In this document: positions 8,320 through 16,750 of the stretch, piece by piece | Layout: each line of letters begins with the position of its first letter | Numbering within the stretch: the first letter of the stretch is position 1 | Assembly (NCBI GenBank): GCA_049325055.1 | Contig: JBMOPB010000031.1 | Span: forward strand, 1-64,000 | Direction of reading: 5' to 3' | DNA length: 64,000 nt | DNA from: BRHc4a sp049325055 | GTDB lineage: Bacteria; Bacillota; Desulfotomaculia; Desulfotomaculales; Desulfocucumaceae | Translations under genes and position numbers: made by a program | Notes under the pieces: model-generated | What the model was told of the DNA's origin: nothing | Seen by the model: only the letters and a program-made list of their open reading frames with translations | Databases searched by the model: none

Positions 8320-9099
8320 TTATTTACCCTTAAATTGCGGTTTTCTTTTTTCAAAAAACGACATCACTGCCTCCTTCATGTCCTCAGTCCCGAAACAGAA
8401 GGCCGACTGGGCCTGCTCGTACAGAAGGCCGGCCTGCAGTGAGCTTTCCATGGCCAGATTGATTGCTTTTTTTGCGAACCTGACCGCCACAGGGGGTTTT
8501 CCGGCAATCCTTTCAGCCATGGACATGGCCTCGCCGGCCAGGTCTCCGGGCTCGCACAACTTATCAACCAATCCAATTCTGATGGCTTCTTCCGAAGCAA
8601 TTTTTTCGCAGGCCAGTATTATCCTTTTGGCCTGGCTGGGTCCCACAGTCCTGGTCAGTCTCTGGCTTCCGCCCAGGTCGGGGGATAGGCCGAAATTTAC
8701 TTCCTGCAAAGCAAAAACCGCATCCCTTGAGGCGATCCTGATATCGCAGGCCAGTGCCAGTTCGGTCCCGGCCCCAAAGCATATCCCGTTTATGGCGCAG
8801 ATGACCGGGGGCCCCATGTTCTCCCAACGGGTATACAGATTTTGCATTTTACCAAGGCTTTTTAATATAAACTGGGAGTTTATTTTCCCCAGAAGCGATA
8901 TATCAATGCCGGCGCTGAACTTGTCACCGGCGGCCTTTATAACCACCGCCCTGATATGGTCATCATTTTCAATCTCATCCTGCACCAAGGACATCTCGGC
9001 CCACATGTCCTCGTTCAGGCAATTAAGAGACTGGGGCCTGTTGAGTGTAACAACGGCGACATGACCTTCTTTTTCATAAATCAGGGTTTTTAAATCCAT
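8320..9099 (-). CDS. Enoyl-CoA hydratase/isomerase (crotonase) family protein
   Basis: A 259-residue crotonase-fold enzyme acting on acyl-CoA. The oxyanion-hole glycines are in FSAGIDIS and GICFGAGTELAL. Both catalytic glutamates of rat enoyl-CoA hydratase (E144, E164) have counterparts: GTELAL and LQEVNFG. It also has an aspartate in LSPDLGG at the place of the third acidic residue of delta3,5-delta2,4-dienoyl-CoA isomerase, so hydratase and dienoyl isomerase are both possible. The start at 9099 has GGAGG 8 bases upstream; the frame is open further, without a ribosome site. It appears to be a single-gene unit with its own terminator, downstream of a DnaA-box cluster. Confidence 0.88.
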   Translation of the reverse strand: MDLKTLIYEKEGHVAVVTLNRPQSLNCLNEDMWAEMSLVQDEIENDDHIRAVVIKAAGDKFSAGIDISLLGKINSQFILKSLGKMQNLYTRWENMGPPVICAINGICFGAGTELALACDIRIASRDAVFALQEVNFGLSPDLGGSQRLTRTVGPSQAKRIILACEKIASEEAIRIGLVDKLCEPGDLAGEAMSMAERIAGKPPVAVRFAKKAINLAMESSLQAGLLYEQAQSAFCFGTEDMKEAVMSFFEKRKPQFKGK

Positions 9100-9177
9100 C
9101 CTGCACACCTCCATAATTATTTGACTATGTAAATATTTTAATCCCAAAACTATAGATAAGGATACCAGATTGAGAAT

Positions 9178-9263
9178 TTATCCACAACCCCCTAGTCCTA
9201 AAAGAGTACATATTTTCGTGGGTCCGCAGTCCCATGTCTATATTTATCAACAGGTTATCCACA
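9178..9263 (+). promoter_or_regulatory. Cluster of three DnaA boxes
   Basis: Two perfect consensus DnaA boxes TTATCCACA (9178-9186, 9255-9263) and one TTATCAACA (9244-9252), all in the same orientation in a 190-bp AT-rich gap between two minus-strand genes. No dnaA or dnaN gene is in the window, so this is not evidently oriC. Confidence 0.6.
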
Positions 9264-9287
9264 ATATAAAAACAGCAACCGGCGCGG

Positions 9288-9698
9288 TCAGATTTCCAGC
9301 CTCCTGACAAGAAGGTCGTGTGCCCTCTCAAACAACAAACCTGCAACAAACCAAAAAGGGGCCATGTCGAGACGAATCAGCCCGTCTATCTCCCATATGG
9401 TCCTGCCGGTATAGTCCCAGGGGCTGACACCGGTTACCAGCCGGATGACACCCCCGGTGACATATTCTATCATCCAGATTAAAAAAACCCATATAATGCC
9501 CCTGTACACCCAGTTCCATGCCCTTATCCTGTCGTGAACCGGCTCAAGAAAGAGTGCCAGTCCATATATTGGAAACATCCATAAGTATGTTGTAGCCAGA
9601 AGCCTCACATCACCCTTTAGAGCCGATCCCAGCCCGGTAAACACAATTTCCATAGCCCATCCCAATAATCCGTAAATAACAAACCTGACACATTTCAT
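9288..9698 (-). CDS. Putative ABC-transporter type IV family membrane protein (CmpB-like)
   Basis: A 136-residue membrane protein with four hydrophobic segments. The pattern GLLGWAMEI near the N-terminus and SPWDYTGRTIWEIDGLIRL fits the 'putative ABC transporter type IV' (CmpB) family, common in Firmicutes; the name is historical and no transport has been shown. It lies upstream of the DnaA-box cluster and has no obvious operon partner. Integral membrane location is confident, function is not. Confidence 0.6.
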   Translation of the reverse strand: MKCVRFVIYGLLGWAMEIVFTGLGSALKGDVRLLATTYLWMFPIYGLALFLEPVHDRIRAWNWVYRGIIWVFLIWMIEYVTGGVIRLVTGVSPWDYTGRTIWEIDGLIRLDMAPFWFVAGLLFERAHDLLVRRLEI

Positions 9699-9841
9699 AA
9701 AAATATTTTGCTATTAAGGGCTATAGATTATTTAGGCCAATAATTTCCTCGGGCATGGTTATGGAAAAAACTGAGTTGTATACAGGCTTGCCTTTTTACC
9801 AAGGATGGTTTATTCTAAGAATAAACGGGAGGAGATTAGAC

Positions 9842-9976
9842 GTGGGAGTAAAAATACTGATAGCCCTGGCCGTGGCATTCAGTGCAGCATTGGCCGGTAT
9901 GCTGATTAGCGGAACCGCCAAGGATATTACTCTGGCCACCAGCAAGTTCGATAATCTGGGTGACCAGCACCATTAA
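9842..9976 (+). CDS. Small single-pass membrane protein (44 aa)
   Basis: GTG start with a strong GGGAGGAG site 7 bases upstream. The product begins VGVKILIALAVAFSAALAG, one transmembrane helix, followed by a short polar tail ending in LGDQHH. The frame is open upstream to 9755 but no ribosome site is seen there. A terminator follows directly. Hypothetical; the clear site and terminator suggest that it is a real gene. Confidence 0.6.
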   Translation: MGVKILIALAVAFSAALAGMLISGTAKDITLATSKFDNLGDQHH

Positions 9977-9990
9977 AATATAGGTTTAAA

Positions 9991-10024
9991 ATAAAAACGC
10001 TCCGGGATTTCCGGAGCATTTGTT
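9991..10024. terminator. Bidirectional terminator
   Basis: A GCTCCGG-GATTT-CCGGAGC hairpin with A-run before it and T-rich tail after it, between the convergent small membrane protein gene and speB. Confidence 0.8.
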
Positions 10025-10039
10025 TGTATTACCGTGATG

Positions 10040-10909
10040 TTACCTGGCTGACCTGTCTCCAAAAAGCAGCATTACTTCCCTGACAATTTTTGCCGCCAGT
10101 ATTGCCGTGCGGTCCGACTGGTCATAGGCGGGACACACCTCAACCAGGTCAAATCCGATTACGTCTAGTCCCGAAAGGGCCTCCAGCGCCGAAAAAACCT
10201 GGGCGGGCATACATCCGCCCGGCTCCGGTGTACCGGTGCCGGGAGCGTATGCCGGATCAAAGACATCAATATCCAGGGTTATATAAACCGGTTTCCCTTT
10301 AAGCCTTCCGGCCACCTTAACAATATCGTCAATATTTACATCATCGGGATAAAAATTCACCGACGACCTGGCGTAGGCAAACTCTTCCCTGGTACCGGAC
10401 CGTATGCCAAACTGAAAAAGCCTTTCACCGCCTATTATTTCCACAATCCGCCTCATTACCGTGGCATGGGAAAGTCTCATTCCCAGGTACTGATCCCTTA
10501 AGTCGGCGTGGGCATCGAAATGGATCACCGACAGTTCCGGGAAAAGGGACGCCGCACAGCGCACAGCCGGTAGCGTCACAAGGTGCTCTCCCCCCAGCAT
10601 TACAGGAAATTTACCGTCCCGCAAAACCTTGCCGACGGTCTTTTCTATCCTTTCCAGGTTTTCCTCAATTTTGCCGGGTATGATCAATATGTCCCCCAGG
10701 TCGGTGTATAATAATTCTGCAAGGTCCCTGTCCAACCGGGGGCTGTATTCTTCCAGCACCTCGCTGACGCTGCGAATACTCCTGGGCCCGTTCCTTGCGC
10801 CGCTCCTGAAACTTACCGTCTGGTCCATGGGCGCCCCCAGAATTACAGCACGGGCACCCTCGTAGTCATCGCCACTCCCCATGAATCCGCTGAATACCTC
10901 AGTATACAC
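10040..10909 (-). CDS. speB: Agmatinase
   Basis: A 289-residue ureohydrolase converting agmatine to putrescine and urea. The Mn2+-binding motifs are intact: GGEHLVT, HFDAHADLRD and DIDVFDPAYAPGTGTPEPGG. It follows speE by 74 bp on the same strand, a common polyamine pair in Firmicutes; together they would make putrescine then spermidine. The start is a GTG at 10909 with no clear ribosome site; an ATG nine codons inside is an alternative. Confidence 0.9.
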   Translation of the reverse strand: MYTEVFSGFMGSGDDYEGARAVILGAPMDQTVSFRSGARNGPRSIRSVSEVLEEYSPRLDRDLAELLYTDLGDILIIPGKIEENLERIEKTVGKVLRDGKFPVMLGGEHLVTLPAVRCAASLFPELSVIHFDAHADLRDQYLGMRLSHATVMRRIVEIIGGERLFQFGIRSGTREEFAYARSSVNFYPDDVNIDDIVKVAGRLKGKPVYITLDIDVFDPAYAPGTGTPEPGGCMPAQVFSALEALSGLDVIGFDLVEVCPAYDQSDRTAILAAKIVREVMLLFGDRSAR

Positions 10910-10983
10910 TTACAATCAACCCTTTTTGTTTCTCAAAAACTTATTATGACTTCAGAATTCCGACTCCCGTTTTTTCCCGGATA

Positions 10984-11811
10984 TCATTTCACCAGTTCTT
11001 TTACGAATTCGGGCAGCACGAAGGCACTCCCGTGTATTTCCGGGTTGTAGTATTTGGTTTCCATCCTGGTTATGCCGGCGGTGTCCACTTCAAGCGGGTC
11101 ATATTTTTTCGAACCCATGGTAAAGGACCACAATCCCCCCGGATAGGTGGGGATATTGGCAAGGAAAAGCCTGGTTATAGGGAAAATTGACCTGACATCG
11201 CCTGTTATTCTGGTAATGAGGTCCTTGTTAAAAAAGGGCGACTCGGTTTGGGCCACAAACAGCCCGTTTTCCGTCAGGGCATTGTATACATCCCTGTAGA
11301 ATTCCGCGCCGAAAAGTCCCACGGCAGGGCCTATGGGGTCGGTGGAGTCCACAATAATCATATCGTATGTATTTTTGTTTTCCTTTACGTGCTTAATCCC
11401 GTCGTCAACGATAACCTCGGCCCTGGGATCGTCAAGCGCGCAGCTTATTTCCGGCAAATACATCTTTGCAGCCTCTATAACCTTGCCGTCGATTTCCACC
11501 AGTACAGCCTTTTCAACCGACGGATGCTTCAATATTTCCCTGACTGATCCCCCGTCACCCCCGCCTATCACCAAAACCCGGCGGGGTTTATCCAGTGTGT
11601 TCAGCCCGACATGGGTAATCATCTCGTGATACACAAATTCGTCAACCACAGTGGTCTGAATAATCCCGTCCAGAAGAAGCATCCTTCCGAACTGAAGTGT
11701 ATCCGCCACCAAGATGTCCTGAAACTGGCTTTTATCCCGGTACAGGGTTTTAACAACACGGCATCCGATGGAGAGGTTTTCGGTTTGGTATTCGGTAACC
11801 CATAAGTTCAA
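10984..11811 (-). CDS. speE: Spermidine synthase
   Basis: A 275-residue aminopropyltransferase, transferring the aminopropyl group of decarboxylated S-adenosylmethionine to putrescine. The nucleotide-binding site is VLVIGGGDGGSVREI and the catalytic region is DMIIVDSTDPIGPA; the N-terminal beta-domain carries the substrate-gating YHEM. TTG start with GGAGG 9 bases upstream. First gene of the speE-speB unit. The enzyme needs decarboxylated SAM, which a SpeD would provide; the only SpeD-like gene in the window is the tandem protein at 20438. Confidence 0.95.
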   Translation of the reverse strand: MNLWVTEYQTENLSIGCRVVKTLYRDKSQFQDILVADTLQFGRMLLLDGIIQTTVVDEFVYHEMITHVGLNTLDKPRRVLVIGGGDGGSVREILKHPSVEKAVLVEIDGKVIEAAKMYLPEISCALDDPRAEVIVDDGIKHVKENKNTYDMIIVDSTDPIGPAVGLFGAEFYRDVYNALTENGLFVAQTESPFFNKDLITRITGDVRSIFPITRLFLANIPTYPGGLWSFTMGSKKYDPLEVDTAGITRMETKYYNPEIHGSAFVLPEFVKELVK

Positions 11812-12015
11812 GATTGGCTTCCTCCAAACGTATATTTTTTAAAATTTAGCCTGCGGTTGAAAAACATAGCAGATATAATTATAAACGCATAATTATGTGA
11901 CGCACAACATTTTTTTGAACGTTTACTTCTATTTCTAACTGATTTTTACCGCTGTATAGTTTTCCACCGGCGGAGGGAATATATGATAGAATTTCATTTA
12001 TTCAGGAGGGTTAAT

Positions 12016-12501
12016 ATGTCAAAAACCGTAATAGGAACCTTCGACAGCCGTGACAGCGCGGAAAAGGCGATAACTGACCTGAAAGGCAAAGGGTTTGAAA
12101 AGGATATCTCGGTGGTTGCCATGGATAATAAAGCAGGCGGAGATCCCGACAAGTACAATACCCGTTTTACAGGTGGAGATCCCGTGAGCGACGGCGCCAG
12201 CACCGGAGGTGTAATCGGCGGCCTGGTGGGACTGGCTGCCGGGGCGGGAGCCCTGGCAATACCGGGGTTGGGGCCCCTCCTGGCCGCCGGCCCAATAGCC
12301 GGGCTTCTTTCAGGGGCAGCCACCGGTGGGATCGCCGGCGGGCTGGCCGATTACGGTATACCTTCGGAAAGAGGAAGGTTTTTCGAAGGCAGGGTAAAGC
12401 AGGGCCGCGTTCTGGTAAGTGTTCGCTGCGACGACGCCAGTGCCCAGGAAGCTTACGGATTAATGAGAACCCACGGCGGACAGGACGTAGAGATTCACTA
12501 A
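12016..12501 (+). CDS. General stress protein 17M-like (YflT/DUF1269-type) protein
   Basis: A 161-residue protein. The N-terminal ~55 residues (KTVIGTFDSRDSAEKAITDL) match the YflT / heat-stress-induced domain; the middle is a glycine-zipper-like hydrophobic stretch (GGVIGGLVGLAAGAGALAI, residues ~65-110) that may insert in a membrane; the end resumes an alpha/beta segment. The ATG at 12016 has AGGAGGG 6 bases upstream, which rejects the longer frame beginning at 11983. Function in stress is inferred from the family name only. Confidence 0.75.
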   Translation: MSKTVIGTFDSRDSAEKAITDLKGKGFEKDISVVAMDNKAGGDPDKYNTRFTGGDPVSDGASTGGVIGGLVGLAAGAGALAIPGLGPLLAAGPIAGLLSGAATGGIAGGLADYGIPSERGRFFEGRVKQGRVLVSVRCDDASAQEAYGLMRTHGGQDVEIH

Positions 12502-12525
12502 GCGTGATCCCCGCGGCCAAACTTC

Positions 12526-13389
12526 CTAATCGAACTTCGAACCTGCCACCTTTTCATATATAGATTTAAACACCAGCGCATCCTCGGCCTGAAGGCCGTC
12601 GGACTCGCAAATGACCGTGAAATGGGCGGAGCGGGCGGCCAGCTGCCGTGCAAGAAGCGTGAAATCCGGCCCGAAACCTTCGTCCCTGGTGGTGCGGTGC
12701 CTCTTTTCACCCGCGTTTGTGTATTCCACCGGACTGAAATGAATATGCAGCTTTTTAAAGGCCTCCCTCCCCAGGGCGGCCTCAATTTTGTCAAATACGC
12801 CGGCAAAGGCCTCTTCCAATTCAAAGCCCCCCATGCTTGCGGCGTGCAGGTGCCCGAAATCCAGTGCAGGAATTATTCCGGAATCAAGGCTGCACAATTC
12901 AAGAACCTCGTCCAGATTTCCCAGCAGGGATTTTTTACCCATTGTCTCGGGGGCCAGATATATGCCTTCGAACCCCTCATCCCTGGCCTGCTTTATAACT
13001 TCCCCCAGCAGATGTTTGGCTCTCTTTATCGACCCCAACCTGTCGCCCTTTCCCGATCCGGGATGAAACACCACCACACCGGCTCCCATCCACCGGGCAG
13101 CGGCCAGCGATTTCATCAGGTGATTCACTGTTTTTTCCCGCAATACAGGGTCATCGGCAGCCAGATTTATATAATAGGGGGCATGTATGCTGAGGTAAAC
13201 CCCGTATTGCCCGGCCAGGCGCCCAAGCTTGCGGGCGGTTTCCTCCCCTATGTTGACGCCCCTGCTGCACTGGTACTCGTATGCGTTAAGACCTTTACCA
13301 TGAAGCCACCCGGGCATATCCAGCGAGCTTTTGTAACCTTCCTCGTAAAAAGAGTTCGGATTACCGGCCGGACCAAACCTTATGCTCAA
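12526..13389 (-). CDS. Endonuclease IV-type (AP endonuclease family 2) protein
   Basis: A 287-residue TIM barrel with the metal ligands of endonuclease IV: SIHAPYYINLA, VVFHPGSG, LAPETM, ALDFGHLHA, HIHFSP and ICESD. The family incises DNA 5' to abasic sites and repairs oxidised sugars with a tri-zinc centre. It is shorter on the N-terminal side than E. coli Nfo and belongs to the 'TIM barrel / AP endonuclease' branch common in clostridia and archaea. It converges with the stress-protein gene. Confidence 0.82.
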   Translation of the reverse strand: MSIRFGPAGNPNSFYEEGYKSSLDMPGWLHGKGLNAYEYQCSRGVNIGEETARKLGRLAGQYGVYLSIHAPYYINLAADDPVLREKTVNHLMKSLAAARWMGAGVVVFHPGSGKGDRLGSIKRAKHLLGEVIKQARDEGFEGIYLAPETMGKKSLLGNLDEVLELCSLDSGIIPALDFGHLHAASMGGFELEEAFAGVFDKIEAALGREAFKKLHIHFSPVEYTNAGEKRHRTTRDEGFGPDFTLLARQLAARSAHFTVICESDGLQAEDALVFKSIYEKVAGSKFD

Positions 13390-13573
13390 ATTCCCCGCCT
13401 CCTTATATAAACAACAACTCCGAAATGTTATTTCCCGTTACCAGATTAAACGTTTCAACATGAATTTGTAAATAAATTATACCCTTTTAACTCATATTTT
13501 TTAAATTAAAGGGAGGAATTGGTATATTATTCCTTTAATAACATAATTAGCTATTGAATAAGGGGGTCGTATC

Positions 13574-15118
13574 TTGCACAAACGCATGCTCATGTTACTG
13601 ACTGTCCTGTTGGGGATCCTTCTTTCCATCAAGGTCATCACCGGTTGGGAGGCAGAGCCAGCCAAGAATGAACTGGTCATATTGCAGGGAAGCATACCTG
13701 ATAGTATTGACCCAGCCAGGAATTCATCCCTGGAAAATGCCCTGCCCATTACCGGTGTTTACGAAGGCCTTGTAAAGCTTAACCCGGAGACCCTTGAGCC
13801 CGAGCCCTGCTTGGCGGACAGCTGGGAAGTCTCGGAGGACGGGAAACGGTGGACCTTTTACCTCAAGCCCGGAATTCAGTTCAGCGACGGAACGGCCTGT
13901 GACGCGGAGGCCGTCAAGTTCAGCATGTCCAGGGTTATGGCGCTTCAGGACAGCGAGCCATACGCCTCTTTTATTTTTGGTCCCGTTTCATCTATTGAAA
14001 CCGGGGAAAGGTACACTGTTTCTTTCTTATTGAAACAGCCCTTCGCCCCTTTCTTGAAAAACCTTGCTCTCCCTTTCGGGGCCCCGGTGGTCAGCCCCAC
14101 TGCCATTAAAAAGTACGGGGATGATTTCTGGAAACACCAGTCAGGAACCGGCCCGTATATTTTCGTACAGTCCGACAAGAATAAAATAGTTCTGCAATAC
14201 AACTCCCGTTACCGGGGGGGCCCCCCTTCAATTAAGAAGATTGTAATAAAGGCGGTGCCCGATTCGCCGGCCAGATCCAAAATGCTGCTGGACAGGAAGG
14301 CAGACATAATTATTCGCCCCGGGCCGGAACAGATTGAAAAAATGCGGGCCAACGGCATGAAAATAGCCTCCCTGCCCGGCCTGGATGTGAGCTATCTCGG
14401 GTTCTACACCGACAGGGCTCCTTTTAACAATAAATATCTGCGTTATGCCATCGCTTATGCCCTGGACAGGGATAAAATAGTTGCCGATGCACTGGGAGGC
14501 GAGGGGGTGCCGGCTGCCGGACTCCTTCCCCCGCCCCTTTCCACCATTAAAAATGCAGGTGGCAGGCACAGCACCGACCAGGTACGGAGGATATTGGCCA
14601 GGGAAGGTTATCCAGGGGGAATCAGCCTGACCCTTATAACCTACGAAGACTCAAGGAGGTACTGTCCCCCGGGCGGGAGATCACTGGCGGAGGAAATCAG
14701 GAAACAGCTTGAGCCGGCCGGCATAACCGTTAATATAAAGTCAATGCCGTGGGAAAAATATAAGGAGGCAATCAGAAATAAAACCGGTGACTTTTTCCTT
14801 TACGGATGGACCGGAGACAACGGCGACCCGGACAATTTCCTTTACACGCTGCTCTCCTCGTCACAGATCGATCAGGGGCTAAACACATCCGGGTATAAAA
14901 ACAGTAAACTGGATGTGTATCTGGTTACGGCCCAAAGGGTTTCCGACAAGAAGTCGAGGGATAAGCTTTACGGGCAGGCCGAAAATATAATACTGGAGGA
15001 AGTTCCGGTGGCAGCAATAAACCACAGCGTGTTCAGAATAGCCCACACCCCTTTTGTTAAGGATATAAAAATCAGCAGTCTGGGGGTTTTTAACCTTCAC
15101 AACATCAACAAGCTATAA
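13574..15118 (+). CDS. ABC transporter substrate-binding protein, family 5 (peptide/nickel type)
   Basis: A 514-residue extracytoplasmic solute-binding protein of family 5 (Opp/Dpp/Nik type). The hallmarks are a TTG start behind AGGGGGT, an N-terminal signal/anchor helix (MLMLLTVLLGILLSI), the PDSIDPARNSS segment, ADSWEVSEDGKRWTFYLKPG and FSDGTACDAEAVKFS. It has no lipobox cysteine, unlike most Gram-positive binding proteins, so it may be anchored by the uncleaved N-terminal helix. No permease or ATPase genes are next to it, so the partner and substrate are unknown; nickel, peptides and other ligands are possible. Confidence 0.88.
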   Translation: MHKRMLMLLTVLLGILLSIKVITGWEAEPAKNELVILQGSIPDSIDPARNSSLENALPITGVYEGLVKLNPETLEPEPCLADSWEVSEDGKRWTFYLKPGIQFSDGTACDAEAVKFSMSRVMALQDSEPYASFIFGPVSSIETGERYTVSFLLKQPFAPFLKNLALPFGAPVVSPTAIKKYGDDFWKHQSGTGPYIFVQSDKNKIVLQYNSRYRGGPPSIKKIVIKAVPDSPARSKMLLDRKADIIIRPGPEQIEKMRANGMKIASLPGLDVSYLGFYTDRAPFNNKYLRYAIAYALDRDKIVADALGGEGVPAAGLLPPPLSTIKNAGGRHSTDQVRRILAREGYPGGISLTLITYEDSRRYCPPGGRSLAEEIRKQLEPAGITVNIKSMPWEKYKEAIRNKTGDFFLYGWTGDNGDPDNFLYTLLSSSQIDQGLNTSGYKNSKLDVYLVTAQRVSDKKSRDKLYGQAENIILEEVPVAAINHSVFRIAHTPFVKDIKISSLGVFNLHNINKL

Positions 15119-15234
15119 TTTACCATTATTACCATAATTTTTACCACTAAATGCTGTATAAGCACCCATTTTCGGCAAATAATAATTCCGGAAGCCGGAA
15201 GGCATAAAAAAATTTTCCAAGGGGGAAAAAGTTG

Positions 15235-15927
15235 ATGGATCACCAGGTAGTACAACTCCAGCAACAAATTCAAAGACTGCAGCAAGAAATCAACGATATC
15301 ACCCAGGTATGCAATCAACTGCAGCAGTCCGAGCAGGCCAACGCTATCCAGCTCCAGCAAATGACCCAAAAAGAGCTGCTGGCGTCTCAGGGCCTCAGAA
15401 GGATTCAACAGGTAGCAAGCCAGCTGAGCCAGGATGTAAACCAGCTTTCAGGCATTACGCAGCAGATTGCGACCCAGGTACTGCCCATGCAGAGGGCTTG
15501 GCAGACAACAGGCGTCATCCCGGCAAATTATACCACCTATACCGGGCTTACCGGGCAGCTTCCCACAACCGGGATATTTGGCGGCCAATTCGGAGCATTT
15601 GGCCAGGGAACAGCTCAACTGGGCCAGTTTCCAATTAACTTCAGCACGGTGACTTCACAGCTGCCCCTTTACACCCAGGGATACAGCCCCAGCGTTTTGG
15701 GCACCGGAGCTCAAATGGGCTACGCCACCCAGGCATTTTCCAACGCTGCCAACCAATTCGGCATGGGTACCCAGACACCATGGAGTTCCAATATCTTCTC
15801 CCAGGTAAGCCCCACTTTCCAAAGCGGCCTGGGGACATCCCAGCAATGGTCCGGCATGCAGAGCAACCTCGCCGGCACCGGACTGACCTATTCACCATAT
15901 CAGGCGAACCAGTTCGGTTTCAGGTAA
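15235..15927 (+). CDS. Gln-rich coiled-coil protein, hypothetical
   Basis: A 230-residue protein of unknown function. The first ~85 residues are a Gln/Leu-rich coiled coil (VVQLQQQIQRLQQEI) with regular heptad spacing; the rest is low-complexity Gly/Thr/Gln/Ser/Phe-rich sequence (IFGGQFGAFGQGTAQLG). There is almost no charge in the C-terminal part. The ATG at 15235 follows AAGGGGG by 9 bases; a TTG one codon earlier is also possible. The composition resembles spore-coat or surface-assembly proteins, but this is only an analogy. It has its own terminator. Confidence 0.65.
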   Translation: MDHQVVQLQQQIQRLQQEINDITQVCNQLQQSEQANAIQLQQMTQKELLASQGLRRIQQVASQLSQDVNQLSGITQQIATQVLPMQRAWQTTGVIPANYTTYTGLTGQLPTTGIFGGQFGAFGQGTAQLGQFPINFSTVTSQLPLYTQGYSPSVLGTGAQMGYATQAFSNAANQFGMGTQTPWSSNIFSQVSPTFQSGLGTSQQWSGMQSNLAGTGLTYSPYQANQFGFR

Positions 15928-15940
15928 AATATACCCAAGA

Positions 15941-15970
15941 AAAAGGAGGCCATAACGGCCTCCTTTTTCT
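15941..15970 (+). terminator. Intrinsic terminator
   Basis: A perfect GGAGGCC-ATAAC-GGCCTCC stem flanked by A-run and TTTTTCTTT, directly after the Gln-rich protein gene. Confidence 0.85.
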
Positions 15971-16079
15971 TTATACAACAATAGAGAAATAAAATAGACA
16001 TTATATCCCTCTTAACATATTTTACCATGGTTACTATAATTATACTGTGGAGCCGATTTCAAAAACAGGGGGTAAAGCA

Positions 16080-16322
16080 ATGGCCAAACCGATCAAGGAA
16101 GGTTTATCTTACAACCAGAGAGACATAGTGGAACTGCTGGTCGATTTCTCGGCCTTCAAGGACAGGGTTGAAAAGAAATTCCGGGATGTTGCCAAGGAGT
16201 TGGAAGGCAAATCAAACGAGCATGAACTGTGGGTAAACCTGTACCTAATCTCCACCGACTATTCCGAGGAAATCAACAATAAGAAGGTTAAGCACGAAAA
16301 CGTAGTCCAAAAAGTATCATAA
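16080..16322 (+). CDS. Hypothetical protein (80 aa)
   Basis: A small, highly charged protein with predicted helices (IVELLVDFSAFKDRVEKKFRDVAKEL). The ATG at 16080 follows AGGGGG by 7 bases; the frame starts further up at 16047 without a ribosome site. No family recognised. It is followed by a dispersed repeat and then a terminator, so it seems to be monocistronic. Confidence 0.65.
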   Translation: MAKPIKEGLSYNQRDIVELLVDFSAFKDRVEKKFRDVAKELEGKSNEHELWVNLYLISTDYSEEINNKKVKHENVVQKVS

Positions 16323-16326
16323 AATA

Positions 16327-16446
16327 GGGGCTTCCGCCCCTTCGGACGTAACGCGTCCTAACCCCGCACTGAAGCAAGGGGGCACACCCCCTTGAAACCC
16401 CCGTGTATGGGAAATTATCAACAGAATTCCTTTGGAGCATGATTTC
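16327..16446. repeat. Dispersed three-hairpin repeat, copy A
   Basis: First of three related ~85-125 bp sequences in this window (others at 26777 and 39550). Order of parts: a GGGGC..GCCCC hairpin, a GGACG..CGTCC hairpin, the string AACCCCGCACTGAAGCAAG, a GGGGG..CCCCC hairpin, GAAACCCCCGTGTA, then GAAATTATCAACAGAATTCC, which contains a DnaA-box-like TTATCAACA. It lies between a hypothetical gene and lgt. Confidence 0.75.
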
Positions 16447-16454
16447 ATATAACT

Positions 16455-16486
16455 AACCGGAACCTTAAAGGACCGGTTTTTTATTT
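16455..16486 (+). terminator. Intrinsic terminator
   Basis: AACCGG.CCTT / AAGG.CCGGTT stem with single mismatched bases, followed by a TTTTTATTTT tail, downstream of the 80-residue protein gene and repeat copy A. Confidence 0.7.
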
Positions 16487-16750
16487 TAAGGCCCCCGGAA
16501 AAAGAGAAATTCCCGCTTGAACAGCGGGTTAAAACATGTTGACTGAAACTACGTCCAATACTATTTTACTCATCAATACAAAAATACCTTCTTTTTGTCA
16601 CTAAAAAATTTCTTGTTTTTTTCAACATTCAAAGCCCGTTATTAAAACTTTCCAAAGGGAATTACAAACAGGTAATGACAAAAAAGTGGCATTCTTATAG
16701 AATAAGAGTTGACTATTGAGGAAAGCTACTAGCCGGAGGTGTTTTAACGG

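Noticed and set aside
9100..9287. Chromosome origin at the DnaA boxes
   Set aside because: Three boxes only, no dnaA/dnaN neighbours and no clear AT-rich unwinding repeat set.
12622..13410. 262-codon plus-strand frame over the endonuclease IV gene
   Set aside because: Antisense to a gene with all metal-ligand motifs; no start signal and no similarity.
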